A stretch of 64,000 bases of DNA from Fistularia commersonii (taxonomy: Eukaryota; Chordata; Actinopteri; Syngnathiformes; Fistulariidae). Shown piece by piece: positions 1 to 11,000 of this stretch; the stretch's first letter is position 1, and every line of letters begins with the position of its first letter. The notes under the pieces were generated by a model. It worked only from the letters and a program-made list of their open reading frames with translations. It searched no databases and was not told the DNA's origin. The position numbers and the translations under genes were made by a program. The stretch spans positions 1,723,465-1,787,464 of the forward strand of contig JBBMNZ010000003.1 of NCBI GenBank assembly GCA_037954325.1. The letters are read 5' to 3'.

Positions 1-2574
1 GAATTATCATAGAAACTTGCAGCTTTGTTGAGCATGCATATTTTTTGAAGTGCTATACACTTTCACTTTAGTCATCATAGAAACACCACCTCAAAAACCT
101 GCTGTGTAACTGATCTTTAGTTTAAAAGTTACAAAATTGCTTGACATTGAATCATCATATATCATTTTAAAAGTTTTAATTTGTGAATGATTCCAAAATA
201 TCTTTCCAAAGAAAGTTTATTCAATGTTAATCAAAATTTTGGAACAATGCATAAATAATGTTGTCATTAAAAACAAAAAGACATAGCACCTCCCAAGACC
301 AGTTTTAACAGATAAAGATGGGCTGATAATGATTACTAAATGCACGATTTTATGATTTGAAAAAGAACTTGAGTAGAACAGAAATAAACAGCGCATCTGC
401 CGTCAAACATCAGGGTGACTGTAAATTGTACATGATTTAATGATCTCAAGTATAAGGTGGATCTTATACAAATTTGTTTGGTCTCTTAAGCTTTAGAAAT
501 GCATTTTGTGCCTTCATTATCGAAGCTCAAAAAAAAAAAAAAAATCAACTTCTTGCTTCAATCATAAATATGAAATATCAATTATAATTCATAGCCTGTA
601 GTTGATTGCAAGTGGGTTTTAAAATCCCAAATTAAGGAATATAATGAAATATTTGTCACAAATATTTTGCATCATTTAGAGGTTTGATTTGGTTTTTTTT
701 TGTTTGTTTTTTTTAAAACCATTCCATACATTTACATGCATTGATTTCTTGTAGATTTTTTTTCTGTTCTTTAAATGTTCAGGGTAGAATATTTGTTCTT
801 TGTTGTTCTTTCAGAGTTTCCATCACTTTGCACCTGAATCAATGTTAAAGCTGCAAACCTCCAATAAGGTTGCGCAATAAAGACACAAAATAACTCCATG
901 ACGACGGAAAACCAAACGATAAAAAATTTCAGAACGGAGCAACAGCGATTGTGAGCTACAAATATAAACAACTGCAAAGCAGCTTTAAAAATCTCACAGT
1001 GGCTGAGGAGTTTTTGCAAGGTGGTGAACACTTTGTGGATTCCCAAATGTGGTCCCACTAGTCAGGTGCTGCCATAAATACAATCCCATTCTGTCAAGAA
1101 TTCCTGCTTCATGAGCATCTTTTTAAAAAAAGGTTTACAATCAAAATTTGAGACATCAGATATATCAGTTATGTCAGTCTATTCACAGATAAATTACTAT
1201 CTGCTGTCCAAAGTGTAGATGAATATTTTATATGTAAAGCATCTGATCAGTTTAGTGTCCAACTGTTAAGACAATTGGAATACCACCCTGGTTTAAAATG
1301 GTTACATTTGGTTAAATACAGCAATAGATGTTGATATACAAATATTGTCATACCATTTCAGCTCATCTGGGTTTTTTGTTTTTAAGTGTCATTGATTCCA
1401 CAAAGTCCAATGCAACAACACAAACGTCAAAAAGTGGACTTTAAAGTGAACCTTTTCTTTCCTAGTTAAATGGTTATATTGACACATGCCGCAGCTGTTT
1501 TTTGCACAACTCAGAAACATTGTTGATCTCAAACTATTGTCAGCTGATTCTAGGTGTTGATGGGAATTTGTTTTTTCTTCCAATCTTGCTTTCGGCTCCA
1601 TTCCATCTAGCGTGGATCAGACTCTTAAGAATTGCTACTACACATCGAAATGTTTTCGCCCCCCACAAACCTGTCCTTGATGCTCTTCTTTAAGCACCTT
1701 TGGTCACACAGGCAACTAAATCACCAAGCTAGTTCATATTTGTGCACAAAGGGAAAGGTTGTAATCAAATGTTCCTCAGTTTGACACAAAGGATTCACTG
1801 AAAATTTGGAGTCCACAGTTTCACCCGATCATGCTTTAAAGCTGTTCTCCCAGCGATGATAGGTTATCATCCCAAACATCTCTCACATCTAAATGAACCA
1901 ATTTTCCCATGATGGCACATTTTCCTTCACTGAGATGACCTTCATAGAGACAAACATTGGCAAGAGAAGATACAAAGTATGTTGATGGATAGCTCTCTTT
2001 TTCGGAATATCTTGAAAAACTAGTCTTTCAAAACTCGAGCTCTCAAAATCTGCCTTAAGTTAGGTTTGCATGAATTTATGTCAACATGTTTGGAGCAGTG
2101 CATGCACGAAAAAACAACAAATGCCTAATATGAAGAACTGCAGGTACAAGCCATCTCTCCATCTGAGCTCTGATGGAGCATCGATGAGGATAACCTTCTA
2201 CCCAAGGGAGAGGTAGATGTTGACTACATGCAGCTACTTACTCCGGATTTACTCTGAAGTGGAACCACACTTGGACTTTAAGATCATTTTCTCCTTTTTT
2301 ACAGAATGGTTTTATATTTCTAAAAGTGTGTCGTGGACCACCGAGTGCGACCTGACGATCACTGCTACCCGTAAACTAGAGGTCTGCTGCATGTGTGCTT
2401 CCCCTGATTCAAGATTTTCAAAAAACGGTTTGAATCACTTGTAGTTTAAACTGTAACTCAATATAGTTCAATTCTACAGACGTCCTTCAGAAATCAGAAC
2501 AGGTGCCTGATTGGTTAAAAAAGCCAGAAACGCATTTTTTACATGAACATGATTGGGGGGAAAAAAGGTGGGAA
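1..2574. other. No gene recognised (left flank)
   Basis: AT-rich DNA with short, low-complexity open frames only. No splice-consistent exon, RNA gene or repeat that I recognise was found on either strand. It lies downstream of the CUEDC1 3' end. A poly-A run is present near 531-543. Confidence 0.5.
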
Positions 2575-2705
2575 AATTGCCTCGAATGAGTGAGCGAGTG
2601 AATGGTTGTCCGTCTGTATACGAGGCCCTGCGACTGGATAATCTCCAGCGTGCCCTGCGACTACGAGTGCAGGAGAAACGCCAGAAAATGGATGGATGAC
2701 GTCTT
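2575..2705 (+). repeat. Decayed fish interspersed repeat ending in ATGGATGG
   Basis: The segment has the worn pattern of a very common teleost repeat: a ...GGCCCTGCGACTGG... core, then ...CTCCAGCGTGCCCTGCGAC..., then AAAATGGATGGATG. That tail is typical of fish L2-like LINE or derived SINE 3' ends. The family name is inferred from memory of the tail motif. Confidence 0.5.
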
Positions 2706-4166
2706 CAATCATATTTTCCACACGCAACATTTCTAGGCATTAAGAACAGGAAGGAACACATGATAAAAATATGTGGGTGAGGATGACACAGTTACAGGAA
2801 GTGTGAAACTTTAGTGCATAAAATAAAAACAATCATGGCCTGTTGTTTCTTCATAGTGAATAAATCATCTATACATCTATTTTATTTTATTTTTGTGGGA
2901 TTGATTACTTTGATTTATTTATTTTCTTGTCAAAGTCAACCGTGTTGCACATGCAACTGTTCTGTTAACTGTGCACCCGCAACAATCACGTTTATGATCA
3001 GAATTTTGAATTACATACCAGCTATTACTCATATCTCAATCAGAATTATGTTTTAAGGAAAAAGCCACTTCTACCTTTCAAAGTGAGCGGAATTCTGTGG
3101 GTTGTGGTATTAGTCTAAGTCACTGATAAATGATGCATGACATTTTTCCATGAATCAATTAACCAAAACCTTAATCAACTATTCAAACACTGATGACAAT
3201 TTTTTAATTATATATCCTTATAATATATTTATATAAGGAAAAAAAAGAAGAAAAGATCTTGTGGAAAGCAAATGTAAACAAAAGTGATTTTCACATACTG
3301 AACTACAGTTGGGACACTGCAACGTTTAAATCCATGTGTATTGACTTCACAGTTTTGTTGTTTTTGATGACTGGAATACTGTTAAATGATTGTATTGCTC
3401 CACATTAGAAACAGAGTAAAGACCTACTATTAGAAAACCGTCATGTTAAGTACTGAGAAACTCCACAGGACACCTGTAAACTGCTCCAAACAACGTAGCT
3501 ATGAATTTCAGGCTGAATGCGATGGACGTGTGTTGGGCAGCTACAGCTTTAATGGCCACAATAATATCACAAACACACACACGCACACAAACACACACGC
3601 ACACATTTCAGATGTACAACCCCCTGGTGCTCAGAAACAGCAAAGTATTACAATTTTCATTTAGAAACATGATAAAAAAAGCTCTACATGGTTTTAATGT
3701 ATAGAAAGGGGCATCACCACACCCAGCCTGAGGGACCCTAACAGGATACAGCTACTGTCCAGGACTGGAGAAGTAATAAAGGTTCTTAAGCTAATGAGCC
3801 TCTCGGTGAAGGCGTAAGGAAGCAATAATACTGGTATGAACTAAGGAAGTGTCCTTTATATTTAAAATTATATATAATCAAACTTTATAATACAGAGATA
3901 ACACATTTATTGACAGTTAGCCCAAAGCTGGAAACAGTCCGCTTCCTCTCCCGCGGAAGAGGCGTGGGGTCTTACATTGGCTGGTTTATATTCGGGTGTG
4001 TTGAACAGAGGGAGATAGGAAAAGCTGCAAAGTTACCACCCATCGGTTACGCTGCCATCACTGTAGTAACCCTGATACGGGGCAGCGCGGGAGGATCTGA
4101 AATAAAAGCGGCAATAAAAACTTTAGGGGACGGCTGGTTCCAAAATAACACAAGCAATGTCTTTAC
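2706..4166. other. No gene recognised; contains a GC-richer segment
   Basis: No coding or RNA gene seen. 3571-3606 is a short CA microsatellite. 3900-4166 is richer in G and C than the surroundings and carries one 91-residue open frame with no family match. A second possible minus-strand poly(A) signal lies at 3906-3911. Confidence 0.4.
3571..3606 (+). repeat. (CA)n microsatellite
   Basis: Interrupted CA repeat of about 36 bp. The overlapping short open frames rich in Thr-His are products of the repeat. Confidence 0.8.
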
Positions 4167-4172
4167 TTTATT
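4167..4172 (-). terminator. Candidate poly(A) signal for CUEDC1
   Basis: AATAAA on the minus strand (TTTATT on the plus strand). It is the first one met after the CUEDC1 stop codon. Confidence 0.35.
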
Positions 4173-5003
4173 TAGTAAGTCCTAAAGAGAAACACGTCAG
4201 CTGACAGCTGAGGGAACCATCATGGAGGGGGTGGTGCAGTTAAACACGTGTACACTTCGGTTGGGATATATTTAACTATGTTAGTGGCGCTCGGGTTGGA
4301 ATGGCATTTGCTCCTGCAGGGGCGAGTGCAGAAAATTATAATTCTATGCTTGAATTTGTTTTTCTTATTCTTTCCAATATTCGTTAAATTGAGAATTTAT
4401 CCATAACTGTGCACCCAGTGTAAGTGATGAAGGGGCTTCCTTTAGATAGAGGCGAGCTGGAGTTGGGAATTCTCAGAAACTTACACTTGTATCACAGCGA
4501 GTAACAAGATTAATATCGTGTAGAATATCTGGGCCCAAATGATCTATTTACGAGTCTGAAATGACAGAGAGCCTGAAAGAGCCACCAGAATTTCAGGGCT
4601 CATTTTACACTTCTGGGCTGCTCTTCACAACATGATCTTATTTTACCGAAATCCTTGCATAGTGCGACAGACTACCATTTTAGCACAACGATATCTAGCT
4701 TGGAGTTGTCCAAATTTGTCCCAACCCTGGGTGTCATAAAAAATGATGAACAATCCTTCAATGGGTCATGTGGAGTTGGCCCATGTAACCTCATGGAGGT
4801 CAGATCCTCCATCTCCATCTAGGAGAGCACAGCTCCTATGACAGGCGTTCATTACATCATACTTCTAGGACAACTCCCTGGCAGCACATTGAAATGTCTG
4901 TTCCTCAGGCAGTGTACAATATCATACGGCACTGCACGAGCTCCCAGTTGTCACGACTGCATCAAATTGGAATCCTTGATGCTAGATTAGAAAATAAAAA
5001 TGA
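4167..5003 (-). other. cuedc1: CUEDC1 3' untranslated region (probable)
   Basis: This follows directly on the TAA stop at 5004-5006. The first AATAAA on the minus strand after the stop is at 4167-4172, which would give a 3' UTR of roughly 840 bases; another lies at 3906-3911. No coding potential was seen. The end point is inferred from the signal alone. Confidence 0.4.
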
Positions 5004-5077
5004 TTACCATGATTCTGGCTCATTGCGCTGCTCATTCTCTTCCTGAGTGACTGCTCTTCTAGGATGCCCGTCCTCCT
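5004..5077 (-). CDS. cuedc1: CUEDC1 last coding exon
   Basis: Residues 375-398 and stop; EEDGHPRRAVTQEENEQRNE then PESW. It joins exon 8 in phase and resembles the acidic, Arg/Gln/Glu-rich mammalian tail (E-D...GRR...EE). It is preceded by a CAG acceptor with a modest pyrimidine tract. The TGG-TAA end also reads as ATG|GTAATC, so a further exon is possible though less likely. Confidence 0.7.
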
Positions 5078-8000
5078 CTGGACGAAGGAACACAATAAAG
5101 TTAATATGCTACTGAAATATGACGTTCATGCATTTTTTTTTTTTTTTTATTTAAATACAAGAAACAGTAATAAATGAATATCAATGGCAGGATTGAATTA
5201 ATGGCATCTAAAATGTTGCTGCCTGGCCTTGCAAAGCAGAATTTTTCTGTCTTGGTCTTCTATGTTTCTGTGGAGAGGGGCGGAGGTTTTCCCATTTCCA
5301 CAGTTTCAGTAAAACAATACCATTGAGTAATGCGGCCGTGCAGAATCAAAACAGGTATGACGTTATCAGCTTACATGCCGTTTTTAAAAGGAAAACTGAA
5401 CATTTATTGGGGTTTAGTTAAACACATGCATATTGTCATTCCTCTGAGGTGTGTGTGTACACACACGCGCGCGCACGCGCACACGCGCACACACGCACAC
5501 ACGCACACACACACACACACCTCTTTGTAGATCACTTAAAGTAGTTTGAGTGTTCAATAAATGAACTTTTACTGACTTAGTTCAAAGACTGTGATGCAAA
5601 ATGAAAATGTGTATTTAGACGATATTGCTTCGATCTATCAACTTGCACATTAGTAAGTACACATAAAAAGAAAATACAAAAAAGTGGTCATTTTGTTGTT
5701 GTTTGAAGAGGGCGATTGAATGGTAATCAAAATTGATCTCAAATGAAACTGGCCATGAGGATGTATTTATAAATTCACAGTTGACCAGAAAATCTATCAT
5801 TTAACATCTTTCTTCTCACTCCAATTTGCAGGTACTCGACAGAAAGCTCTTCACTCCCAGGCAGTCGCATAACGTCGATAAACTTTTTGAACAGAGCCTA
5901 ATTTTTTGTAACCCTGTGATAGACAGATACAGCTTTTTATGTGTTTCACTGGGTGGATCATTTTTAAATGTAAAAATCCACACTTCCTTACGTGGATTAC
6001 TTTTAATGACACTCGACAAATTTTAACCAGCTTTTCAAATACTGGGCATAACGAGTGCCCATTAGTGTGAATTTCCATCCTCTAAAATGAAGCACAGTTG
6101 ATGTATTAGGACAAACCTAAACCTGACTGAAGGGTGCAGATATATCACATAATTAAAACAACATTGAATAGCATTCACTTCTATGTTTATGTATTTCAGA
6201 TGACTTCAATTAAGACAATGATATTTAATATTTCCATCTGCTTCTTGTCTACCTTCAGGAGGAATGAATGTTGCACCATTTCTGCATTGCAAAGGTCATT
6301 TGTTGATTATTAGCATCACAGTTACATCTTTTGTCAATAATGAATCTTCAGGAATTTGTTATCCTAATTAAATACGTGCATATGTAACTATCATATTATT
6401 AAATATTACACATTGTTTGAATAACCTCTTCTTACCACAGGGGTTTCCTTCAACATCATCGAGCAGATTTGCTGTTGAATTGGCTGTTCCAAGTCTACGG
6501 AGGGGAAAAATTAAGAAAATGTAACTTACCCTGACTCTGAATCAGAAGAGAACGGACATTTCATGAGGTAATGAAAGCTGGAAACTCATTTTACGCTTAC
6601 AAAAACATCTCAAACTAGTGCTGGGGTAACAAATAACTTATTCGTAAACATTACAGGGCAGTTTGAAATCATTTTTGGAGCACTTGCTGGAGTTACGTAC
6701 TTACACTTTGTAAATTGAATATAAGGATAAGCAAATAAAAATTCATGAAAGATAATAAAGGATACGAATGATGCTTCAGAAGCGCTCTTCTTTTCGACTT
6801 TTTTCTCTTTGTCTTCTCTGAGAAAGTTCTGGCAATTTCAAACAGCTTCTTTCTTGTAGCTGAAAATGAAAAAAAAAACATGTTTAACATGAGAACACCA
6901 TTTTAAAGGAAATTTATAGTTTTGTGATTCAAGAGACCTACATTTTCCCATGTGTTTGAGTTTATCTCTGAATAGTGCGTCATCTGAGACAGCTTCCATT
7001 GACGCTGCAGAAGACTGTTCTCCTACACAAAGACACATTAGCACTATCATACTGAGTTAATGTGCTAATTCCAGACAAGGATAAATTGCGGGATTGCTAG
7101 TCCTTGACAGAACTAACAAATAGCAGAAAGTGAATGCACAGAGACAAGCATGCATCACAGCAAAGAGGTTGTGAGAAGAAGCTGGATGAGTGATATCTAC
7201 CTGTGGAATTCTCCATGCTAGATGAATGATTGGACTTTGATTTCTTTGATTCATACTTCAAGCGATCTAAAAACAGAGAGCAGATGTTATGGAACAGAGA
7301 TGTGATGAGATCTGCTATTATGGTGGGGAAAAACTCAACATCAACATGACAAGTCAGATGGAAATGGAAAAGTTTAAAATTGATTCCTATTTCTGCTTAT
7401 CCAAAGACTGAATGTTGTAGAAGTAAACAGGTACTATTTCTTTGGTTTACAAAGGAACATGTGTGTATATTTTCTTTGGAAAGGACTGCATGATGACTAA
7501 TGTAATACAAAAAATAATATTTGTAATATTAGTAATATTATTAAAATAAGTAATATTATTTTAATATTCTTTCAAATATTTGAAATTTGAAAGAATATTT
7601 GAATCTCTTACATGTATAACTTTGCCATCCTTTTTTTAAATAATTAATTGTCTATTCAATTCAATAATTTCAAAGTCATGGGGTTGAGAATATGAACTAA
7701 AAAATATAGGGTTTTTTTTTTCAAGATGCTAAGATTTGCAATACAACCACTGCAAAAAATGGTTGAGATATTACTTCAATATAATCAAGGAATCACTTGA
7801 AAATTTACACAAATGAGGAAAAAAAAAAAAAATTAAAATCCACCACAATGAGGATATTAAAAGGCCAGCTCAGTAATCTTATGTCTCCATAATGTATGGA
7901 CGTCCATCCTTAAACAGCCCCAAACTGCTGTCCTTATTCGTATTACAAGGCCAAAATCTAATTTCATTTGGCCTCCCTTACTTCCTGACCCTGTCGCCAA

Positions 8001-11000
8001 TCTTTCTTTAAATTCTCAAGTTTGAATTATACAATTCAAGAATCATTCAGGAAGAATTGTACTCTGTCAACAAAAAGATATAAGCTACAGGATGTAATAT
8101 TGTGACTGATGGGAGACACACAATTTTGTCCAAGTAAAGAAAGAAAAACATAACAGAAAAGCAACAACTTGAAACATTAAACGCTGCAAAAATGCAAAGA
8201 TTTTGAAAGCGGAGCAAAACAAATTCATATTAAGTGTGAAAAGGACAGCATTACAGACAAGGTTATATTTTTCTTGTAGCTTGCTTTGTCACTTGTCACT
8301 ATATGAAATTATAAAAAAAGATATGTATGATGTTTTGTCAGCAAATTATTCAGTATAAATCATGGTTGTGTTACTCATGGTTGAAGGTCCAAAAGGTGAT
8401 CAAAGATCAATACAATCAAATTCTAATCTCATCATGCTAGAAGTCCAAGCGGACACAGAGTCATGCACTACTAGATTTGTAGGAAACTACTTAGAACACA
8501 CACAAACATTACAGAAGGTGTGTTAAAATGCACACTTATTCCACTATTCCTGTCGTTAATCTGAGAGAAAAACAAACATTTCTAAATAAACTGGTTTCAG
8601 CCTAAGTAAGTTACACCCTCTTTTTCTTCCAGCTGTTTCTTTCCCACCCCAGCAAATGAACACCCTCCATCTAATCCTGGTCAAACTAACTTCATGCCCT
8701 CTGTCACGACATCCATAAACCCTCTTTGGTCATTGTTTCGGGTTCCTGCCTGGAGTTTCAACCTCAGCATCTTTCTACCAATATATTTACTATCCTCCCT
8801 GTGTCAATGTCCAAACCATCCGTTTTCTCCACCCCTTCCAGCCAGGCTCAATGTGCCGCATCTTCACCTCTTTTCCAAACTCTCCATTGCTTTGGACTGC
8901 CAGGGCTCGCCAACCTTTTCCCGCTCAAACAGCCATTTGGAGCAATTTCCCCACAGTAAAGAATAACCGGGAGCCACACAACCCTTTTGGGCAAATTTAA
9001 ACAACTTAAAACGGCAAATAACGTATAGATATATATCTTTTTGCCTTTATGCTATGCAGCAAAGTAGTAATTTCACTGTACAGGGAAACACGTTTCTACA
9101 CGTGACAATAAACGCTTTGAACGGATAAACAAAATGTGTTGCAGTGAACAACTGACCAGATGACATTTTGGTCAACAAAACATTTTGAGTTTTGAAAAAA
9201 AAAAAAAGACATTTGTCTGAAGGTTACTTTTAAGAAAAATACTTAATGTTAATTTGAGTCCTATGAAAAAAGCTGAACTTAAATGATCCACAGGCAGCAA
9301 ACCAAAAATGCCATCCTTTTACTGGCGCTTGCAGTCGTTTTATTAAGAGCGAGAAAAATATTTACAAGATCGCCATCCTCTTCAAATTTAAAATGACATA
9401 TTAGAAACGAACGCACTAAAATAAGATACATTTGAATTAAATACTCCATTATTTTCAAAAGCCCCAGGGAGCCGCAGCAGACGGATCTTTATCTCAACTC
9501 CCTGCAGCCTCAAAATTCATTCACGCGCGTGCAGGCATTCTGTCCTGCTGTGGCTAAACTTCATTCCTCTGCTTTCCGAGGTATAGAGAGTTTCGTCCAC
9601 CTGCTGCCTGCTCTCATTAAAAATGTCCTCTGAAAGCATCGTAGTCCATGAAGGTTCTGGTCTAAGCTCATCTGTCAGCCTGCCGTCACCACTGCAAACG
9701 CAATAACGCGTTTCTAGGCATGAAACCATTCGACTGCTCAGTTTCTGTTCTCAGTCTCGAATCCTCTACGCTTTCCCATAGCGTCACCGTATAGCTAATA
9801 CTTAATTGTATGGCTAATTTAATATTTTGGAATAATAGCCGTACTGTATGGGGTCGTACATGTTTTCCCTTCTTTTCTTCAATCAAAGATCTTTGATTAG
9901 TTGTTATACATCCAATATATTTCAGATTTTGTGGTTTTCATGATTAAAATGTAAAGTGCTAATAGACATTGTTAATTAATATCAAGTGTTCATTTTTGGG
10001 TTCAGTGTTGTAGCTTGTGATCACTCATTTAAATGTCATTACTCAGACAAAAATAATGTTTTAAGAGACAAGCATAGGACTTGTATAAAGGCAAATCAGT
10101 GAAATAGCAGCAGAAGGTCAAACGCTTTAACAAACATGCACCTCCTAAAACTTGTCGGAAAGTGCAATTGAAAATATATATGCTTTTCTTTCTATACATT
10201 ATCTTCAAACATCTCTTGGCTGTAGAGGTACAGCTGCAGTACCTCTCTCTAAGGCAATGAGGAACTCGCGATTTCGCTGGAGCTCCCTCATGAACTCCTC
10301 GTTCTGCAGGAACAGAGCGATGCGCTCGTCCTCCAGGTACTGCTTCAGTTTCTTGTCCTGTTCGGTGACTCCCGGCCCGCCAGCCGTCCCCGTCGCTCCG
10401 GACTGAGACCCGGGCTTGGCTGTCCACTGGTTGCTGGAGGAGACGGAGGATGAGGATGATGATGAAGGCTGGGACTGACTACTCTGAGAGCTCTGCTGGG
10501 CAAAAGACAGGACAGAACATTGGTACCGTTGTTTTATGTCTCAATTCAATGATTCCACTCTGGACGCTGCGCTCTATCAAAACTCACACACAAATATAAT
10601 GGTTTCCTGCAAATGTTAAAAGTAGGGAAACGAAACCTGATGTCTAATTGGTCTTGCTTAGCGTACAGTGTGAACAAGAGGTAGAGGAAAGGTGTGCTGG
10701 TTCAAGAATATACCTCTTACTCCCTGAATTATTAATCTATTGGATTTATTTGAATTGTGGGTGGTTTAAGATAAGAACAAGATAAGAACAACTTTATTAA
10801 TCCCGAAGGAAATTGTTGTGCCAGAGTTACAGAAAAAAATAACAGTAATAAATAATAAAAAGAAAAAGGCAGAATTAGAAATAAAAATAAACTATAAAGT
10901 GTCTCAGTTTGATAGAATACATTCACCTATACTGTCACTGAAGAACACAAGAAAATTGGAATGCAACTTTTGGTTTAGAAATCAAAAAGAGGGGAAAAAG

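Larger units (their letters stand above)
7267..10242 (-). other. CUEDC1 intron 4
   Basis: About 3 kb without coding exons. 7500-7620 is an ATTATT/TAATATT-rich run. 8615-9835 holds an old RTE-like LINE fragment split by a hAT-like insertion (listed separately). Nothing else recognised. Confidence 0.7.

Noticed and set aside
3443..3704. Thr-His-rich frames
   Set aside because: Translations of a CA microsatellite.
10029..10427. 132-residue minus-strand open frame over CUEDC1 exon 4
   Set aside because: It is out of frame with the conserved exon and runs far into intron; the correct frame is given by 10495-10243.
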